Origin: CAIMZW01 sp037135095
Lineage (GTDB): Bacteria > Actinomycetota > Actinomycetes > Nanopelagicales > Nanopelagicaceae
Length of the DNA stretch: 32,676 nt
NCBI GenBank assembly: GCA_037135095.1
Contig: JBAXKZ010000015.1
Span: 1 to 32,676, forward strand
Direction of reading: 5' to 3'
In this document: piece by piece, positions 8,061 through 16,987 of the stretch
Position numbering within the stretch: the first letter of the stretch is position 1
How the letters are laid out: each line of letters starts with the position of its first letter
Made by a program: the position numbers and the translations under genes
The notes under the pieces: model-generated
What the model was told of the DNA's origin: nothing
The model's input: only the letters and a program-made list of their open reading frames with translations
Database searches by the model: none

Positions 8061-10199
8061 ATGAATTCCTTAGGTCGCTACGCATTTCGCAAAAAATACA
8101 CCGTTATCGCCATCTGGTTAATCGCCTTCATTGCAATAACTGGCCTATCTCAGGTTATTGGCTCTAAGTTCAGCGATTCTTTCTCGCTACCCGGAACCGA
8201 CTCCTCGAAGGCTCTAGCCCTTCTTGGAAAGGCCTTCCCAAATCAGGCTGGTGACAGCGAATCGATGGTCTTCCATGTCGCTAATGGAACTGTGAACGAT
8301 CCAGCAATTAAAAGTGCGATGCAGCAGGTATTTGCGAAGGTTTCGACAATTCCATCCGTGGGTGCCGTTAAGTCCCCATTTGATCCCGCTGGTTTCATGC
8401 AAATTAGCCGCGATGGCAAGACGGCATATGCCTCGGTTGTCTATTCCGTTTTCGGGCGCGCGCTAAAAGATGCCGATGTCAAAGCAATGGTTGCTGCTGG
8501 AAAAAGCGCACGAACTGCAAATCTACAAGTTGAGTTCGGTGGTCAAGGAGTAGGGCAACTAGATAAGCCCAAGGGCAATCCCGGTGAAGTAATCGGAATC
8601 GTCGCTGCTGGAATTATTCTCTTTATCTCTTTTGGCTCTTTCCTATCCATGCTGCTTCCGCTCGGTGTTGCGCTTCTTGCCTTAGGAACTGCCTCCGGCT
8701 TGGTAACACTCTTGACTCACGCAATCGGCATTGCCAGCTTTGCACCAATCCTCGGTTCTCTGATTGGCCTTGGAGTAGGAATCGACTACGCCCTATTTAT
8801 TGTTAGCCGATATCGTCGCGAAATCTCACATGGCCGAGATCCCGAAGATGCTGCCGCAACTGCCGTAAATACTTCTGGTCGCGCAGTCTTATTCGCGGGC
8901 GCAACTGTCTGCATCGCATTGCTTGGGCTATTTGTACTTCAACTTTCATTCCTAAATGGTGTTGCAATCGCGGCATCTTTAACTGTCTTGGTCACCATGA
9001 TCGCATCATTGACTTTGCTCCCTGCACTCTTTGGCGTCTTGGGCCGCAAGGTTTACAACAAGCGCGGGCGACACAGCATTGATTCAGGCACGCAGAAAGA
9101 TTTAGATGCCAGCTTTTGGTCTCGTTGGGCCAGATTTGTTTCGCGCCGACCAATCCCACTAGCACTTATAGCCGTTGCTGCGGTAGTCGTACTTTCAATT
9201 CCGTTCTTCTCGCTTCATTTAGGTTCTTCTGATCAGGGAAATAATCCATCGAGTTCTACCACTCGAAAAGCTTACGATTTGTTAGCCAAGGGTTTTGGTC
9301 CAGGCACTAACGGCCCGCTACAAGTTATCGCCTCCGTGAAATCCCCCGTTGATCACGCCGCCTTTGCCCAAGTTGCTGCCGCCCTCGCCACCGAGCCTGG
9401 CGTTGCCCAGGTCAGCCCGGTTATTACCAGTCCAAAGGGTGATATTGCATTTGTCCAGGTAATTCCAACGACTGGTCCGCAAGATGTAAAGACCAGTAAT
9501 TTGATAATCGAGATTCGAAATAATTTGGTGCCAAAAGCGCTCGGCGCTTCGGGAACCAAAGTCTACGTAGGTGGCGCAACGGCGATCTTCGATGACTTCG
9601 CTACCGTGATTAGTGGAAAGCTTCCGCTCTTTATTGGCGTAATCATCCTTTTGGGTTGTTTGCTGCTGCTTCTCGCCTTCCGAAGTTTGGTTATCCCGCT
9701 AACTGCAGGTGTCATGAATCTGGTGGCTGCTGGTGCCTCATTCGGCATCGTTGTTGCAATGTTCCAATGGGGCTGGGGTCAGAAGCTTATAAATGTCGGC
9801 GCTGGACCGATCGAATCCTTCCTGCCGGTCATCATGCTTGCGATCCTGTTCGGACTTTCGATGGACTACCAAGTATTCCTAGTGAGCAGAATGCATGAAG
9901 AATGGGTCCACACCCAAGACAACACCAAATCAGTAATTACTGGTCAAGCTGATACCGGACGAATCATCACCTCTGCGGCTTTGATCATGATCACCGTCTT
10001 TGGCTCTTTCGTCTTCGGTGGCGAAAAGGTAATCAAGGAGTTCGGAATCGGATTGTCCGCTGCCGTATTTATTGATGCCTTCATTCTTCGAACCATCTTG
10101 GTTCCGGCCTTGATGCACTTGATGGGCAAGGCCAACTGGTGGTTGCCAAAATCTGTCGACAAGGCGCTACCTCAACTATCAATTGAAGTTAGCGAATAA
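8061..10199 (+). CDS. MMPL-family RND transporter (first of two)
   Basis: A 712-residue inner-membrane protein of the actinobacterial MMPL/YdfJ type: TM helix at 12-32, a periplasmic loop starting with LPGTDSSKA (43-51), a block of helices (about 176-330), a second extracytoplasmic loop and a second helix block. The duplicated signature is clear: GVGIDYALFIVSRYRRE with Asp242-Tyr243, and GLSMDYQVFLVSRMHEEW with Asp602-Tyr603. These are the proton-relay positions of MmpL proteins. Length is near the usual 700-750 residues. Family members export lipids or hydrophobic compounds; the substrate here is unknown. It is followed after 31 bases by an MFS gene, possibly with related export function. 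It is a paralogue of the protein at 14817. Confidence 0.92.
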   Translation: MNSLGRYAFRKKYTVIAIWLIAFIAITGLSQVIGSKFSDSFSLPGTDSSKALALLGKAFPNQAGDSESMVFHVANGTVNDPAIKSAMQQVFAKVSTIPSVGAVKSPFDPAGFMQISRDGKTAYASVVYSVFGRALKDADVKAMVAAGKSARTANLQVEFGGQGVGQLDKPKGNPGEVIGIVAAGIILFISFGSFLSMLLPLGVALLALGTASGLVTLLTHAIGIASFAPILGSLIGLGVGIDYALFIVSRYRREISHGRDPEDAAATAVNTSGRAVLFAGATVCIALLGLFVLQLSFLNGVAIAASLTVLVTMIASLTLLPALFGVLGRKVYNKRGRHSIDSGTQKDLDASFWSRWARFVSRRPIPLALIAVAAVVVLSIPFFSLHLGSSDQGNNPSSSTTRKAYDLLAKGFGPGTNGPLQVIASVKSPVDHAAFAQVAAALATEPGVAQVSPVITSPKGDIAFVQVIPTTGPQDVKTSNLIIEIRNNLVPKALGASGTKVYVGGATAIFDDFATVISGKLPLFIGVIILLGCLLLLLAFRSLVIPLTAGVMNLVAAGASFGIVVAMFQWGWGQKLINVGAGPIESFLPVIMLAILFGLSMDYQVFLVSRMHEEWVHTQDNTKSVITGQADTGRIITSAALIMITVFGSFVFGGEKVIKEFGIGLSAAVFIDAFILRTILVPALMHLMGKANWWLPKSVDKALPQLSIEVSE

Positions 10200-10218
10200 C
10201 TAGCTTTTTCAAACCCAC

Positions 10219-10224
10219 TAGAAT
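10219..10224 (+). promoter_or_regulatory. -10 box for a leaderless MFS transcript
   Basis: TAGAAT followed by exactly six bases and the GTG at 10231. The string TAGAATCAGCG here recurs exactly before the SDR start at 14772. Confidence 0.6.
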
Positions 10225-10230
10225 CAGCGG

Positions 10231-11463
10231 GTGTTTGGTAGTTATGTAACGATCTTTAAAACCTCGGGAGCGCTTCGTTTTTCGTTCGCGGGGTTTATTG
10301 GTCGAATGCCCATCTCAATGGAGGGCTTATCTTTAATCTTCTTTATTGTTGCAAAGACGCATAAGTACTCCATCGCCGGAGCCATGACCGCAATGGCATC
10401 AATTGTCGTTGCAATTGCCTCTCCCATCTGGTCTCGTTTAGCCGATCAATATGGTCAGCGAAAAATATTGCTTTTAGTAGCACCCGTTCGAATTGCGCTC
10501 GTAGTTTTGTTAATTTTGGCCGTTGACCATAACGCACCGAAATGGAGTTGGTTCGTATTAGTAATGATCGCTGAAATCCCAGCGATAAATGTTGGAGGTT
10601 TGGTCCGCCGAAGATGGATCCATGTCCTGGAGCGGCGCGGCGACGATCACTCTAACAATCCCGATGCCGCCCGAGATTTAATAAATACGGCATATTCTTA
10701 TGAAGCTCTGATGGATGAGATGGTCTTCATCTTTGGACCATTGATCGCAACTGCCTGCGCCACGATTATTTCGCCATCGGCCGGTCTAGTTGCAGCAATG
10801 ATTTTTCTCGGAATCGGCTTGCCCGTTTTCGCGCTTCAAAGAAAATCGGAACCGCCCGCCGTACCTAAAAATAAAGTTGACCCTCATCCAGCGGTAATTC
10901 GAAATCGAATCATTCAAGCAATTATCTTGCCTGCCACCTTTATCGGCGGTTTCTTTGGTGCCGTATCAATCACTGTTGTCAGCTTCGCCGAATATCACAA
11001 CGCCGCAAAACGAACCGGATTATTGCTGGCTATCTGGGCGTTAGGCAGCGCAACTTCCGCAATCATAAATGGCGTTATAAAATGGCGAACTACTTATGCC
11101 AAGCGTTTCTTAATTGCCTTGGTAGTGCTTCTGTTCTTCTCCACCCCTTTTATTTTCGCTCGCAATATTCCAATGATGGCGGTTGCGCTATTCATTAATG
11201 GGTTGGCAATCTCGCCACTGATTGTCACCGCGTATGGCGTGGCTGAAACCGCTGTTCCTGCGGCACAAATAACTGAGGCGCTGGCTTGGGTGATAGCTGG
11301 TATGCCGTTGGGCGGAGCGCTTGCGAGCGCGATCTCCGGGGTTGTGATTGATCACTATGGCGCGACTACGGGTCTATTAATTCCAACTCTATTTCTTTGC
11401 GGCAGTTTGTTAACCGTATTGCCATATCGAAATTCTTGGCACCTGCTGTTAAATAACCACTAA
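10231..11463 (+). CDS. Major facilitator superfamily transporter
   Basis: A 410-residue polytopic membrane protein with about 12 hydrophobic segments and a central hydrophilic loop near 205-220, consistent with MFS secondary transporters. A motif A-like sequence RLADQYGQRK (69-78) sits in the loop between helices 2 and 3. The start is GTG; there is no ribosome site, and a TAGAAT box lies six bases upstream, so it is read as leaderless rather than co-translated with the MMPL gene ahead. The substrate is unknown; drug or metabolite efflux is the usual guess. It ends at the hairpin at 11467-11502, which separates it from the converging Gly/Met-rich gene. Confidence 0.85.
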   Translation: MFGSYVTIFKTSGALRFSFAGFIGRMPISMEGLSLIFFIVAKTHKYSIAGAMTAMASIVVAIASPIWSRLADQYGQRKILLLVAPVRIALVVLLILAVDHNAPKWSWFVLVMIAEIPAINVGGLVRRRWIHVLERRGDDHSNNPDAARDLINTAYSYEALMDEMVFIFGPLIATACATIISPSAGLVAAMIFLGIGLPVFALQRKSEPPAVPKNKVDPHPAVIRNRIIQAIILPATFIGGFFGAVSITVVSFAEYHNAAKRTGLLLAIWALGSATSAIINGVIKWRTTYAKRFLIALVVLLFFSTPFIFARNIPMMAVALFINGLAISPLIVTAYGVAETAVPAAQITEALAWVIAGMPLGGALASAISGVVIDHYGATTGLLIPTLFLCGSLLTVLPYRNSWHLLLNNH

Positions 11464-11466
11464 AAA

Positions 11467-11502
11467 GGAGAGCGACCAGAGATTTCGCTCTGACCGCTCT
11501 CC
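11467..11502. terminator. Bidirectional terminator hairpin
   Basis: GGAGAGCG (11467-11474) pairs with CGCTCTCC (11495-11502), and inner AGAG/CTCT pairing extends the stem. It is flanked by an A run on the left and ATTTT on the right, so it works between converging genes. Confidence 0.85.
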
Positions 11503-11530
11503 ATTTTCTACTCGAGGTGAGTCGAACTAA

Positions 11531-12208
11531 TTAGCCGGCCGTGGTTGGAGCAACTGGCGTGTTCATGGTTGAACTTCCACCCATTCCCCTACCCATTCCT
11601 GGACCACGATCATGACCGCGGCCGCCCATTCCAGCACCCATTCCCATTCCTGGACCGCCAACAGTATTAACAGCTGTGGTTACTAAGGCAGGAAGCCCGG
11701 CGATCAAGGTTTGTGCCTGTGCCGCAGTTAATCGTCCTGCCGTAACCTGTGCGTTAATTTGCGTGGTTTCGAAAGCGACGATTGCGCTGATAAGCGAAGC
11801 GGTCTTAGCTCCAGCTAACGAGGCTAGCGTTTTGCCGGCTTGCTCATTGGCTTCGAGATTTGCTTGGGTAATTCCAAGAGTTGTGATGATTACATTATCG
11901 AGGCCGCTCATTTGGCCACCCATTCCACCAAAACCACCCATACCTGCTGGTGGAGTTGGTCGGGCCGCTTCGAAAGCGGCAATGATTGCCGTCTCTTGAG
12001 CGGCTGTGATAGTGCCTTTGGCTACTAGCGCATCCAAAACGGTTTTCTCGTTGTTGGCAGCTGGCAAGCCGCGCGCTACGACTTTTGTTGCCGTACTTGA
12101 ACTCTTAACGACTACATGCTTTCCCTGTGCGGCTTCTGCCACGGTGAAGGTGCCAGCAGTAAGGGCAAGTGCCAGAACGGTCGAGCCAATCTTTGTACTT
12201 CTGTTCAT
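11531..12208 (-). CDS. Secreted Gly/Met-rich helical-repeat protein
   Basis: A 225-residue exported protein: signal peptide about 1-27 (cleavage near AEA-AQG). Helical segments resemble the common LGIT.A.L.A...GKTLA.LA and AGRLTAAQAQTLI patterns of secreted actinobacterial and firmicute proteins: VLDALVAKGTITAAQ (57-71), LGITQANLEANEQAGKTLAS (111-130) and VTAGRLTAAQAQTLIAGLP (155-173). Two low-complexity Gly/Met tracts lie at 89-100 and 184-212, the second with Arg and His. Function unknown; Met/His-rich tracts can bind copper or silver, which is inference only. The ATG has AGAAGGA upstream. A dyad at 12252-12270 lies in its promoter region. Confidence 0.75.
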   Translation of the reverse strand: MNRSTKIGSTVLALALTAGTFTVAEAAQGKHVVVKSSSTATKVVARGLPAANNEKTVLDALVAKGTITAAQETAIIAAFEAARPTPPAGMGGFGGMGGQMSGLDNVIITTLGITQANLEANEQAGKTLASLAGAKTASLISAIVAFETTQINAQVTAGRLTAAQAQTLIAGLPALVTTAVNTVGGPGMGMGAGMGGRGHDRGPGMGRGMGGSSTMNTPVAPTTAG

Positions 12209-12251
12209 AAGAATCCTTCTCTCTTTTGAATCGTCTTCTTATCTTTCGGTC

Positions 12252-12270
12252 CAAGTACTCCATGTACTTG
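12252..12270. promoter_or_regulatory. Inverted repeat upstream of the Gly/Met-rich protein gene
   Basis: CAAGTAC (12252-12258) and GTACTTG (12264-12270) flank TCCAT. It is centred about 53 bases before the ATG at 12208, a normal operator position. The remaining bases of the spacer up to 12428 show no other clear element. Confidence 0.4.
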
Positions 12271-12428
12271 ATGACTGTAGATAACTCCCAGAGTCTGAGA
12301 GATGCGGCGATTCCCACTGGAAATGGTGCCCCAATTGGCTGAGAAGTTGCTTAATTTCCAACATTTCCGTTCATCTATGAGCGCTAACATCCGCTACTTA
12401 TCAACGTTGACCGAAATGTGAGCTGCAT

Positions 12429-13235
12429 ATGAAAACCAAGATCTTTTTACTCGGAATTGACGGTCTAGTCCTGCCGACGGCTCTTTCATCTGGCCGAGCA
12501 CCAACGCTATCCATACTTAAATCGGAATCACTTTTTCGTGAATTTAAGATGGCCGTACCAACTTGGTCCGGTCCAGGTTGGTCAACGATTTTGACTGGCT
12601 CAACACATGCTCAACACGGCGTCACCGATAATCGATTCATGGGGCATCAACTTCTGTATCGCCCTGATCTTCTAAGTCGCGCTTACTACCAAGACCAAAG
12701 TACAACCACCTTTGCAGCAGCTGGCTGGCCTCCGCTGGTAGACCCTTCTGGTCTCGCTCCGATTATTCATGAACGACGTGAACAGCAATTGGCTTATCGC
12801 CACCGAGTCATTGTTCGCGATGGTGAAACCCACGGTTATAAAACAGTCGATGCCGAAATTGCTGATGCTGCAAATTACGCATTGGCGATGGCTGGCCCGG
12901 ATGTCAGTTTCGTTTATTTTTGCGGCGCGGACGAAGCCGGACATGTATACGGAATTTTGGGAGAGCACTACCTTGCCGCGATCGAACGTATTGATGGCTA
13001 CGTAAGCCAAATCACCAATGCGATTGAAAAGCGGGCAGCCAAAAATAATGAATCTTGGTTGCTAGTCATCACAACTGATCATGGCCATCGAGATGAAGGT
13101 GGACACGGTGGTGACAGCGAACAAGAGCGCGCATCCTTTGTGATTGCCAAAGGAATTGGCAGAGTCAATCCGGCATGGCCCACAGAAATTCAACCTGAAG
13201 ATTTAGTCGAATTACTTTTGAAAGAGCGCGTCTAA
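12429..13235 (+). CDS. Alkaline phosphatase superfamily, type I phosphodiesterase/nucleotide pyrophosphatase-like enzyme
   Basis: A 268-residue cytoplasmic hydrolase (no signal peptide) of the nucleotide pyrophosphatase/phosphodiesterase group. The two-metal site is recognisable: LLGIDGL with Asp11; VPTWSGPGWSTILTG (43-57), where Ser47 sits at the usual Thr/Ser nucleophile position; GADEAGHVYG with Asp168 and His172; TTDHGH with Asp217-His218; and GGHGG with His226. It is short for the family, so it is a minimal catalytic domain. It likely cleaves phosphodiester or phosphomonoester bonds; the substrate is unknown. The ATG has no clear ribosome site and no -10 at leaderless spacing. It converges with the secreted protein at 13247, separated by 11 bases. 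Confidence 0.85.
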   Translation: MKTKIFLLGIDGLVLPTALSSGRAPTLSILKSESLFREFKMAVPTWSGPGWSTILTGSTHAQHGVTDNRFMGHQLLYRPDLLSRAYYQDQSTTTFAAAGWPPLVDPSGLAPIIHERREQQLAYRHRVIVRDGETHGYKTVDAEIADAANYALAMAGPDVSFVYFCGADEAGHVYGILGEHYLAAIERIDGYVSQITNAIEKRAAKNNESWLLVITTDHGHRDEGGHGGDSEQERASFVIAKGIGRVNPAWPTEIQPEDLVELLLKERV

Positions 13236-13246
13236 AACTTTCAGGA

Positions 13247-13990
13247 CTATTTGGTGACCGTGACAAGAATGGTTGCAACGACTTTTCCGGATTGACTTAG
13301 AACTACTGTTGTACTTCCGACTGTCAACGGTTGCAAACCAGGATTCGCTACCCATGTTCCTTTGTTGCCGCCTGGAGTAAATGTGGCGACGGTTGGATCA
13401 GCAACTACTGCGCTCCAGTTGGCCGGGTCCGGAACTAGCAAAACAACGACATTTGTCAATCGTACGCTAACGGTCGAAGTTGTCAGAGGATTAATCATGA
13501 TGGGTGGCAGAACTGAGGTGCCACCTGCTCCCTGCGTTACGGAATTTCGATCAGCCGGCAGATACCCAGTAGCGAACTTCTTCAATTGGGCCACCGAGAT
13601 TCCACCACTTCCCCATAGCGTGATGGTGGTAGCTTTAAAAATCTTGGTCGGAATCAATTTGCTAGCGAAAACTTTGGCATCCTTGGGTGCTTTAAGCGCT
13701 TTGTTAGTGCACTTCGCAGTAGCCGCTTTCTCTATAACGACTACCCTTTTCGAACCCGTTGTATACGTAGCAAAAATTGCGGAATCGGCGCCGGTAGCGC
13801 AGGGAAGTAACGAAATTTTGGAGAATGCAAGTCCCAGCGTGTTAGTTGGCTCGTACACGCCGTAAGTTAGACCAGTTTGCGCATCAACAAATGGATTGCC
13901 AGAACCCATCGCGAGCGCAGGAGTTGCAATGGCAATAATCGAAGTTGCCACGACTGCGATCAGCGCTCTATTTTTGAGCCAAAATTTCAT
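13247..13990 (-). CDS. Secreted protein of unknown function
   Basis: A 247-residue exported protein with signal peptide 1-27 (cleavage near ALA-MGS). I do not recognise the family. The N-terminal half carries two cysteines (in LLPCATG and AKCTNKA), likely a disulfide. The C-terminal third is beta-rich with an Ig-like look (PANWSAVVADPTVATF, TTVVLSQSGKVVATILVTV), as in many extracytoplasmic actinobacterial proteins. Start ATG at 13990 is preceded by TAGCAT and six bases, indicating a leaderless mRNA whose promoter overlaps the end of the SDR gene. It is probably secreted and not a lipoprotein: no lipobox cysteine follows the signal peptide. Confidence 0.72.
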   Translation of the reverse strand: MKFWLKNRALIAVVATSIIAIATPALAMGSGNPFVDAQTGLTYGVYEPTNTLGLAFSKISLLPCATGADSAIFATYTTGSKRVVVIEKAATAKCTNKALKAPKDAKVFASKLIPTKIFKATTITLWGSGGISVAQLKKFATGYLPADRNSVTQGAGGTSVLPPIMINPLTTSTVSVRLTNVVVLLVPDPANWSAVVADPTVATFTPGGNKGTWVANPGLQPLTVGSTTVVLSQSGKVVATILVTVTK

Positions 13991-13996
13991 AATTCG

Positions 13997-14002
13997 ATGC
14001 TA
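13997..14002 (-). promoter_or_regulatory. -10 box for a leaderless secreted-protein mRNA
   Basis: Minus-strand TAGCAT, six bases, ATG at 13990. No Shine-Dalgarno is present. Confidence 0.55.
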
Positions 14003-14013
14003 CTTAACAAATC

Positions 14014-14772
14014 TTAAATTACGCGGTGGACTTTGTGGTTAGCCGCTTGCGCAACCGGGCGTATCACCAACGAATCAATATTGACATGAGCCGGCAGTGT
14101 GACCGACCAACGAATTGCCTCGGCAATATCTTCTGCAACCAAAGGTTCTGCAACGCCTTCATATACCTTGGCCGCGCGCTCCTTGTCGCCGCCGACTCGG
14201 ACCATGGCAAATTCATCAGTCTTAACCATTCCCGGTGCAATTTCCGTGATGCGAATCGGCAGACCATTTAGTTCTAATCGAAGCGTTCTTGCAAGCGAAG
14301 TTTCCGCGAATTTGCTGGCTACGTAAGAGCCACCATTTTCGTAGGCCACATGCCCGGCAGTTGAAGACATGATGACGATATGGCCCCGACCTAATTTCTG
14401 CATTATCGGAGTAATGGCTTTAACCATTCGAACTGAGCCAACGACATTTACATCGAAAGATTTCTTCCAAATCTCTGGGTCCGAGCTTTGAACCGATGCG
14501 GCATCAAAAGCGCCGCCGGCATTATTTACCAAAATGGCGATTGGTAGATCAGCGATTTGTTCCATGAACCTATCGATGCTCGTTTGATCGGTGACATCTA
14601 ATTCGAAGGCGTGGATATTCGCATTCTCGGCCGCGAGCTCTTTTAAACGATCAATACGCCGAGCTGCTGCAATTACATGGAAACCAGTTGCAGCCAAAAC
14701 CCTCGCTGTGGCAGCGCCAATTCCGCTGCTGGCCCCGGTAACTATTGCGTAATCTGCTGGAGTGTCACTCAT
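14014..14772 (-). CDS. Short-chain dehydrogenase/reductase (YdfG-like)
   Basis: A 252-residue classical SDR. Seen: cofactor loop TGASSGIG (12-19), AARR after beta-2 (37-40, favouring NADP), NNAGG (83-87), and the catalytic Ser136/137, Tyr150 and Lys154 in SSTAG...SYVASK. The C-terminal run EIAPGMVKTDEF and AEAIRWSVTLPAHVNIDSLVIRP is typical of the YdfG subgroup of NADP-dependent 3-hydroxy acid (serine/allo-threonine) dehydrogenases. Exact substrate not shown. It is divergent from the second MMPL gene over 44 bases, with both genes apparently leaderless. Confidence 0.92.
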   Translation of the reverse strand: MSDTPADYAIVTGASSGIGAATARVLAATGFHVIAAARRIDRLKELAAENANIHAFELDVTDQTSIDRFMEQIADLPIAILVNNAGGAFDAASVQSSDPEIWKKSFDVNVVGSVRMVKAITPIMQKLGRGHIVIMSSTAGHVAYENGGSYVASKFAETSLARTLRLELNGLPIRITEIAPGMVKTDEFAMVRVGGDKERAAKVYEGVAEPLVAEDIAEAIRWSVTLPAHVNIDSLVIRPVAQAANHKVHRVI

Positions 14773-14778
14773 GCGCTG

Positions 14779-14784
14779 ATTCTA
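14779..14784 (-). promoter_or_regulatory. -10 box of the leaderless SDR gene
   Basis: Minus-strand TAGAAT, six bases (CAGCGC), ATG at 14772. Confidence 0.6.
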
Positions 14785-14804
14785 GGCATTAGAGCGGGCA
14801 TCGT

Positions 14805-14810
14805 TAGACT
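14805..14810 (+). promoter_or_regulatory. -10 box of the leaderless second MMPL gene
   Basis: TAGACT, six bases (GGCGCA), ATG at 14817. Its -35 region overlaps the SDR -10 on the other strand. Confidence 0.6.
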
Positions 14811-14816
14811 GGCGCA

Positions 14817-16976
14817 ATGCTAGAACGGTGGACGCGCCTAATTCTTCGTCACCGAATTGTCGTAATAGGGCTCTGGTTGATTCTTGCCTTGCTCGGCGCC
14901 TTTGCCGGAACCCGTTTAAATGGCCATCTGACTACCTCGCTGGCAGTGCCTGGCAGCGACTCGGCAAAGGCCGATGAGATCCTCACCAACCATTTCAAAG
15001 ACAATATCGAAGGTAGTTTTACCGTTCTATATAAATTCAAGAACGCTACCAAAGCTGAAATTGCGGTTATGAAGGGCCAGGTGGCTTCCGCTGCCAAGGT
15101 AATTCCCGGAGCCAGAATCACCCAAGAGAAAGCCTTAGGCGGCGTGCTTTTCGCCAGTGTCGGAACGACCTTTAAGTTGACCGATGCCGCCGCTTACACG
15201 GTAAGACTGCGTGAATCCTTACATGCGGTGGGTCTTACCCAAGCTTTGGTAACCGGACCGCCGGCGATCAATCATGACGTTACACCGGTTCTCGCGTTGG
15301 ATCTCCAATTAGGACAGATCGTCGCCTTGGGCTTAGCGCTGCTTCTTCTTTTGCTCATGCTCGGCACTTCGTTGGTGGTCTTTGTGCCGCTGATCTTCGC
15401 CGGCGCCTCTATTTCGTTAGCCCTTGGCATCGTCTACCTTTTGGCGCAGAAGTTCTTGATGGTCCTCTATATCCCCAACATCATCGAGCTAATTGGTCTG
15501 GGACTATCTATCGACTACGCCTTGCTGATAGTTCATCGCTTTCGCCGCGAACTTATAGATCAACCCGAGATTGAAATCGAAGCGGCAATCATCAGAACGA
15601 TGAAGACTGCGGGCCGTACCGTCATCCTCTCGGGGTTTAGCGTTTCAGTGGGGCTGGCAACGTTGCTACTTGTGCCAATTCCGTTTGTGCGTTCACTCGG
15701 TGCCGCTGGGCTAGTTGTGCCGATCGTTGCGATGGCCACCGCCATCTGCCTGCTTCCGGCGATCTTGTCGGTTCTGGGACATAAGGGCGTTACCCCTAAA
15801 GGATTCCAAGGTCTAATGGGGCGCAAAGACCTGATGACGGGTATTTTTGCGCGGGTTTCCCGGATTGTGATTAAACGCCCGATTTCGATCTTTATCTTTT
15901 CACTTACCGCGCTAGCGATTGCCGCCGCCTCAGTTTTGTGGCTACAGGTCACTCCCAGCTCGTTAACTGCAATCCCAGCCAATTTGGAATCATCTCGTGC
16001 GCTCGCAATGATCACCGATCAAGCTGGATTGGGCATTATTACCCCCAATCAAATTGTCGTGGATTTAGGTGCGTCAGGAATGGCCAGTGACCCTGCCGTT
16101 GTTGCCGCCCGCACCCAACTGACATCAGCCATCTCTAAAAATCCAGAAGCCTTTGTTGTGGCCGCAGGCGCCAAGACACCTTATGTCGATTCAACTGGGC
16201 GCTACTTACGGATGTTTATCATCGGGCATCACGATTTTGGCTCGAAGATTGAGCAACAGTTTGTAAAGGAATTGCGCAACACCTATATTCCCAAATCTAC
16301 TTTCCCCAGCGGCACCAAAATTTATTTGGGTGGCGCGCCAGCGCAAGGCGTTGACCTGCTGGATCGAATCCTGCACTCCTTCCCTAAAACCGTTGCGCTA
16401 GTTCTATTTATTGCTTACCTGGTTTTGCTCCGGGCCTTTAGATCATTGATCTTGCCGCTCAAAGCAATTCTCATGGACTTGATTTCAATTGCAGTAGCTT
16501 ATGCATCGTTAGTTGTGGTTTTCAGGTTTGGTGCCGGTACAAAAATCCTTGGCACCTACCACTTACCGCAAATCGAAGCCTGGATCATTCTCTTTCTCTT
16601 TGCTGTGCTATTTGGCATGTCTATGGATTACGAAGTCTTTATCGTCTCCAGAATGCGCGAGGCTTGGGATCGCGGTGAATCAAATGAAGATTCGATCGTA
16701 GAAGGATTGGCGCACACCGGAGGCGTTGTAACAGCCGCTGCCATCATCTTGGTTGGTGCACTTAGCGGTCTGGTTTATGGCCACTTCGCCGGTCTGCAAC
16801 AACTCGGAGTTGGATTAGCTTTCGGCGTTTTGGTTGATGCCACATTGATTCGTGGATTACTACTTCCAAGCGCCATGGTGTTATTAGGTAGATGGAATTG
16901 GTGGCTACCCGCCCCATTAGCAACTTTGCTAAAGACTAAAGCCTCGCCTCTCCGGGAAAAGGAGGCGAGGCTTTAG
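14817..16976 (+). CDS. MMPL-family RND transporter (second)
   Basis: A 719-residue paralogue of the transporter at 8061 with the same two-lobed layout: an N-terminal helix (about 13-30), an extracytoplasmic loop beginning VPGSDSAKADEIL (44-56), a helix block, a second loop and a second block. Signature sites are GLSIDYALLIVHRFRRE (Asp233-Tyr234) and GMSMDYEVFIVSRMREAW (Asp604-Tyr605). The start is leaderless-type. The last 14 codons, including the stop, lie inside a perfect 15-bp hairpin (16936-16976), so the C-terminal tail KASPLREKEARL is partly dictated by the terminator. Substrate unknown. Confidence 0.92.
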   Translation: MLERWTRLILRHRIVVIGLWLILALLGAFAGTRLNGHLTTSLAVPGSDSAKADEILTNHFKDNIEGSFTVLYKFKNATKAEIAVMKGQVASAAKVIPGARITQEKALGGVLFASVGTTFKLTDAAAYTVRLRESLHAVGLTQALVTGPPAINHDVTPVLALDLQLGQIVALGLALLLLLLMLGTSLVVFVPLIFAGASISLALGIVYLLAQKFLMVLYIPNIIELIGLGLSIDYALLIVHRFRRELIDQPEIEIEAAIIRTMKTAGRTVILSGFSVSVGLATLLLVPIPFVRSLGAAGLVVPIVAMATAICLLPAILSVLGHKGVTPKGFQGLMGRKDLMTGIFARVSRIVIKRPISIFIFSLTALAIAAASVLWLQVTPSSLTAIPANLESSRALAMITDQAGLGIITPNQIVVDLGASGMASDPAVVAARTQLTSAISKNPEAFVVAAGAKTPYVDSTGRYLRMFIIGHHDFGSKIEQQFVKELRNTYIPKSTFPSGTKIYLGGAPAQGVDLLDRILHSFPKTVALVLFIAYLVLLRAFRSLILPLKAILMDLISIAVAYASLVVVFRFGAGTKILGTYHLPQIEAWIILFLFAVLFGMSMDYEVFIVSRMREAWDRGESNEDSIVEGLAHTGGVVTAAAIILVGALSGLVYGHFAGLQQLGVGLAFGVLVDATLIRGLLLPSAMVLLGRWNWWLPAPLATLLKTKASPLREKEARL
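16936..16976. terminator. Bidirectional terminator hairpin embedded in the end of the MMPL coding region
   Basis: Perfect 15-bp stem (16936-16950 with 16962-16976) and an 11-base loop. Its 3' arm ends exactly at the TAG stop of the MMPL gene. There is no long U tract on either side; the minus strand continues TCTTTAG. It lies between converging genes, twelve bases from the end of the secreted-protein gene. Confidence 0.8.
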
Positions 16977-16987
16977 TAAGTCAGTTA

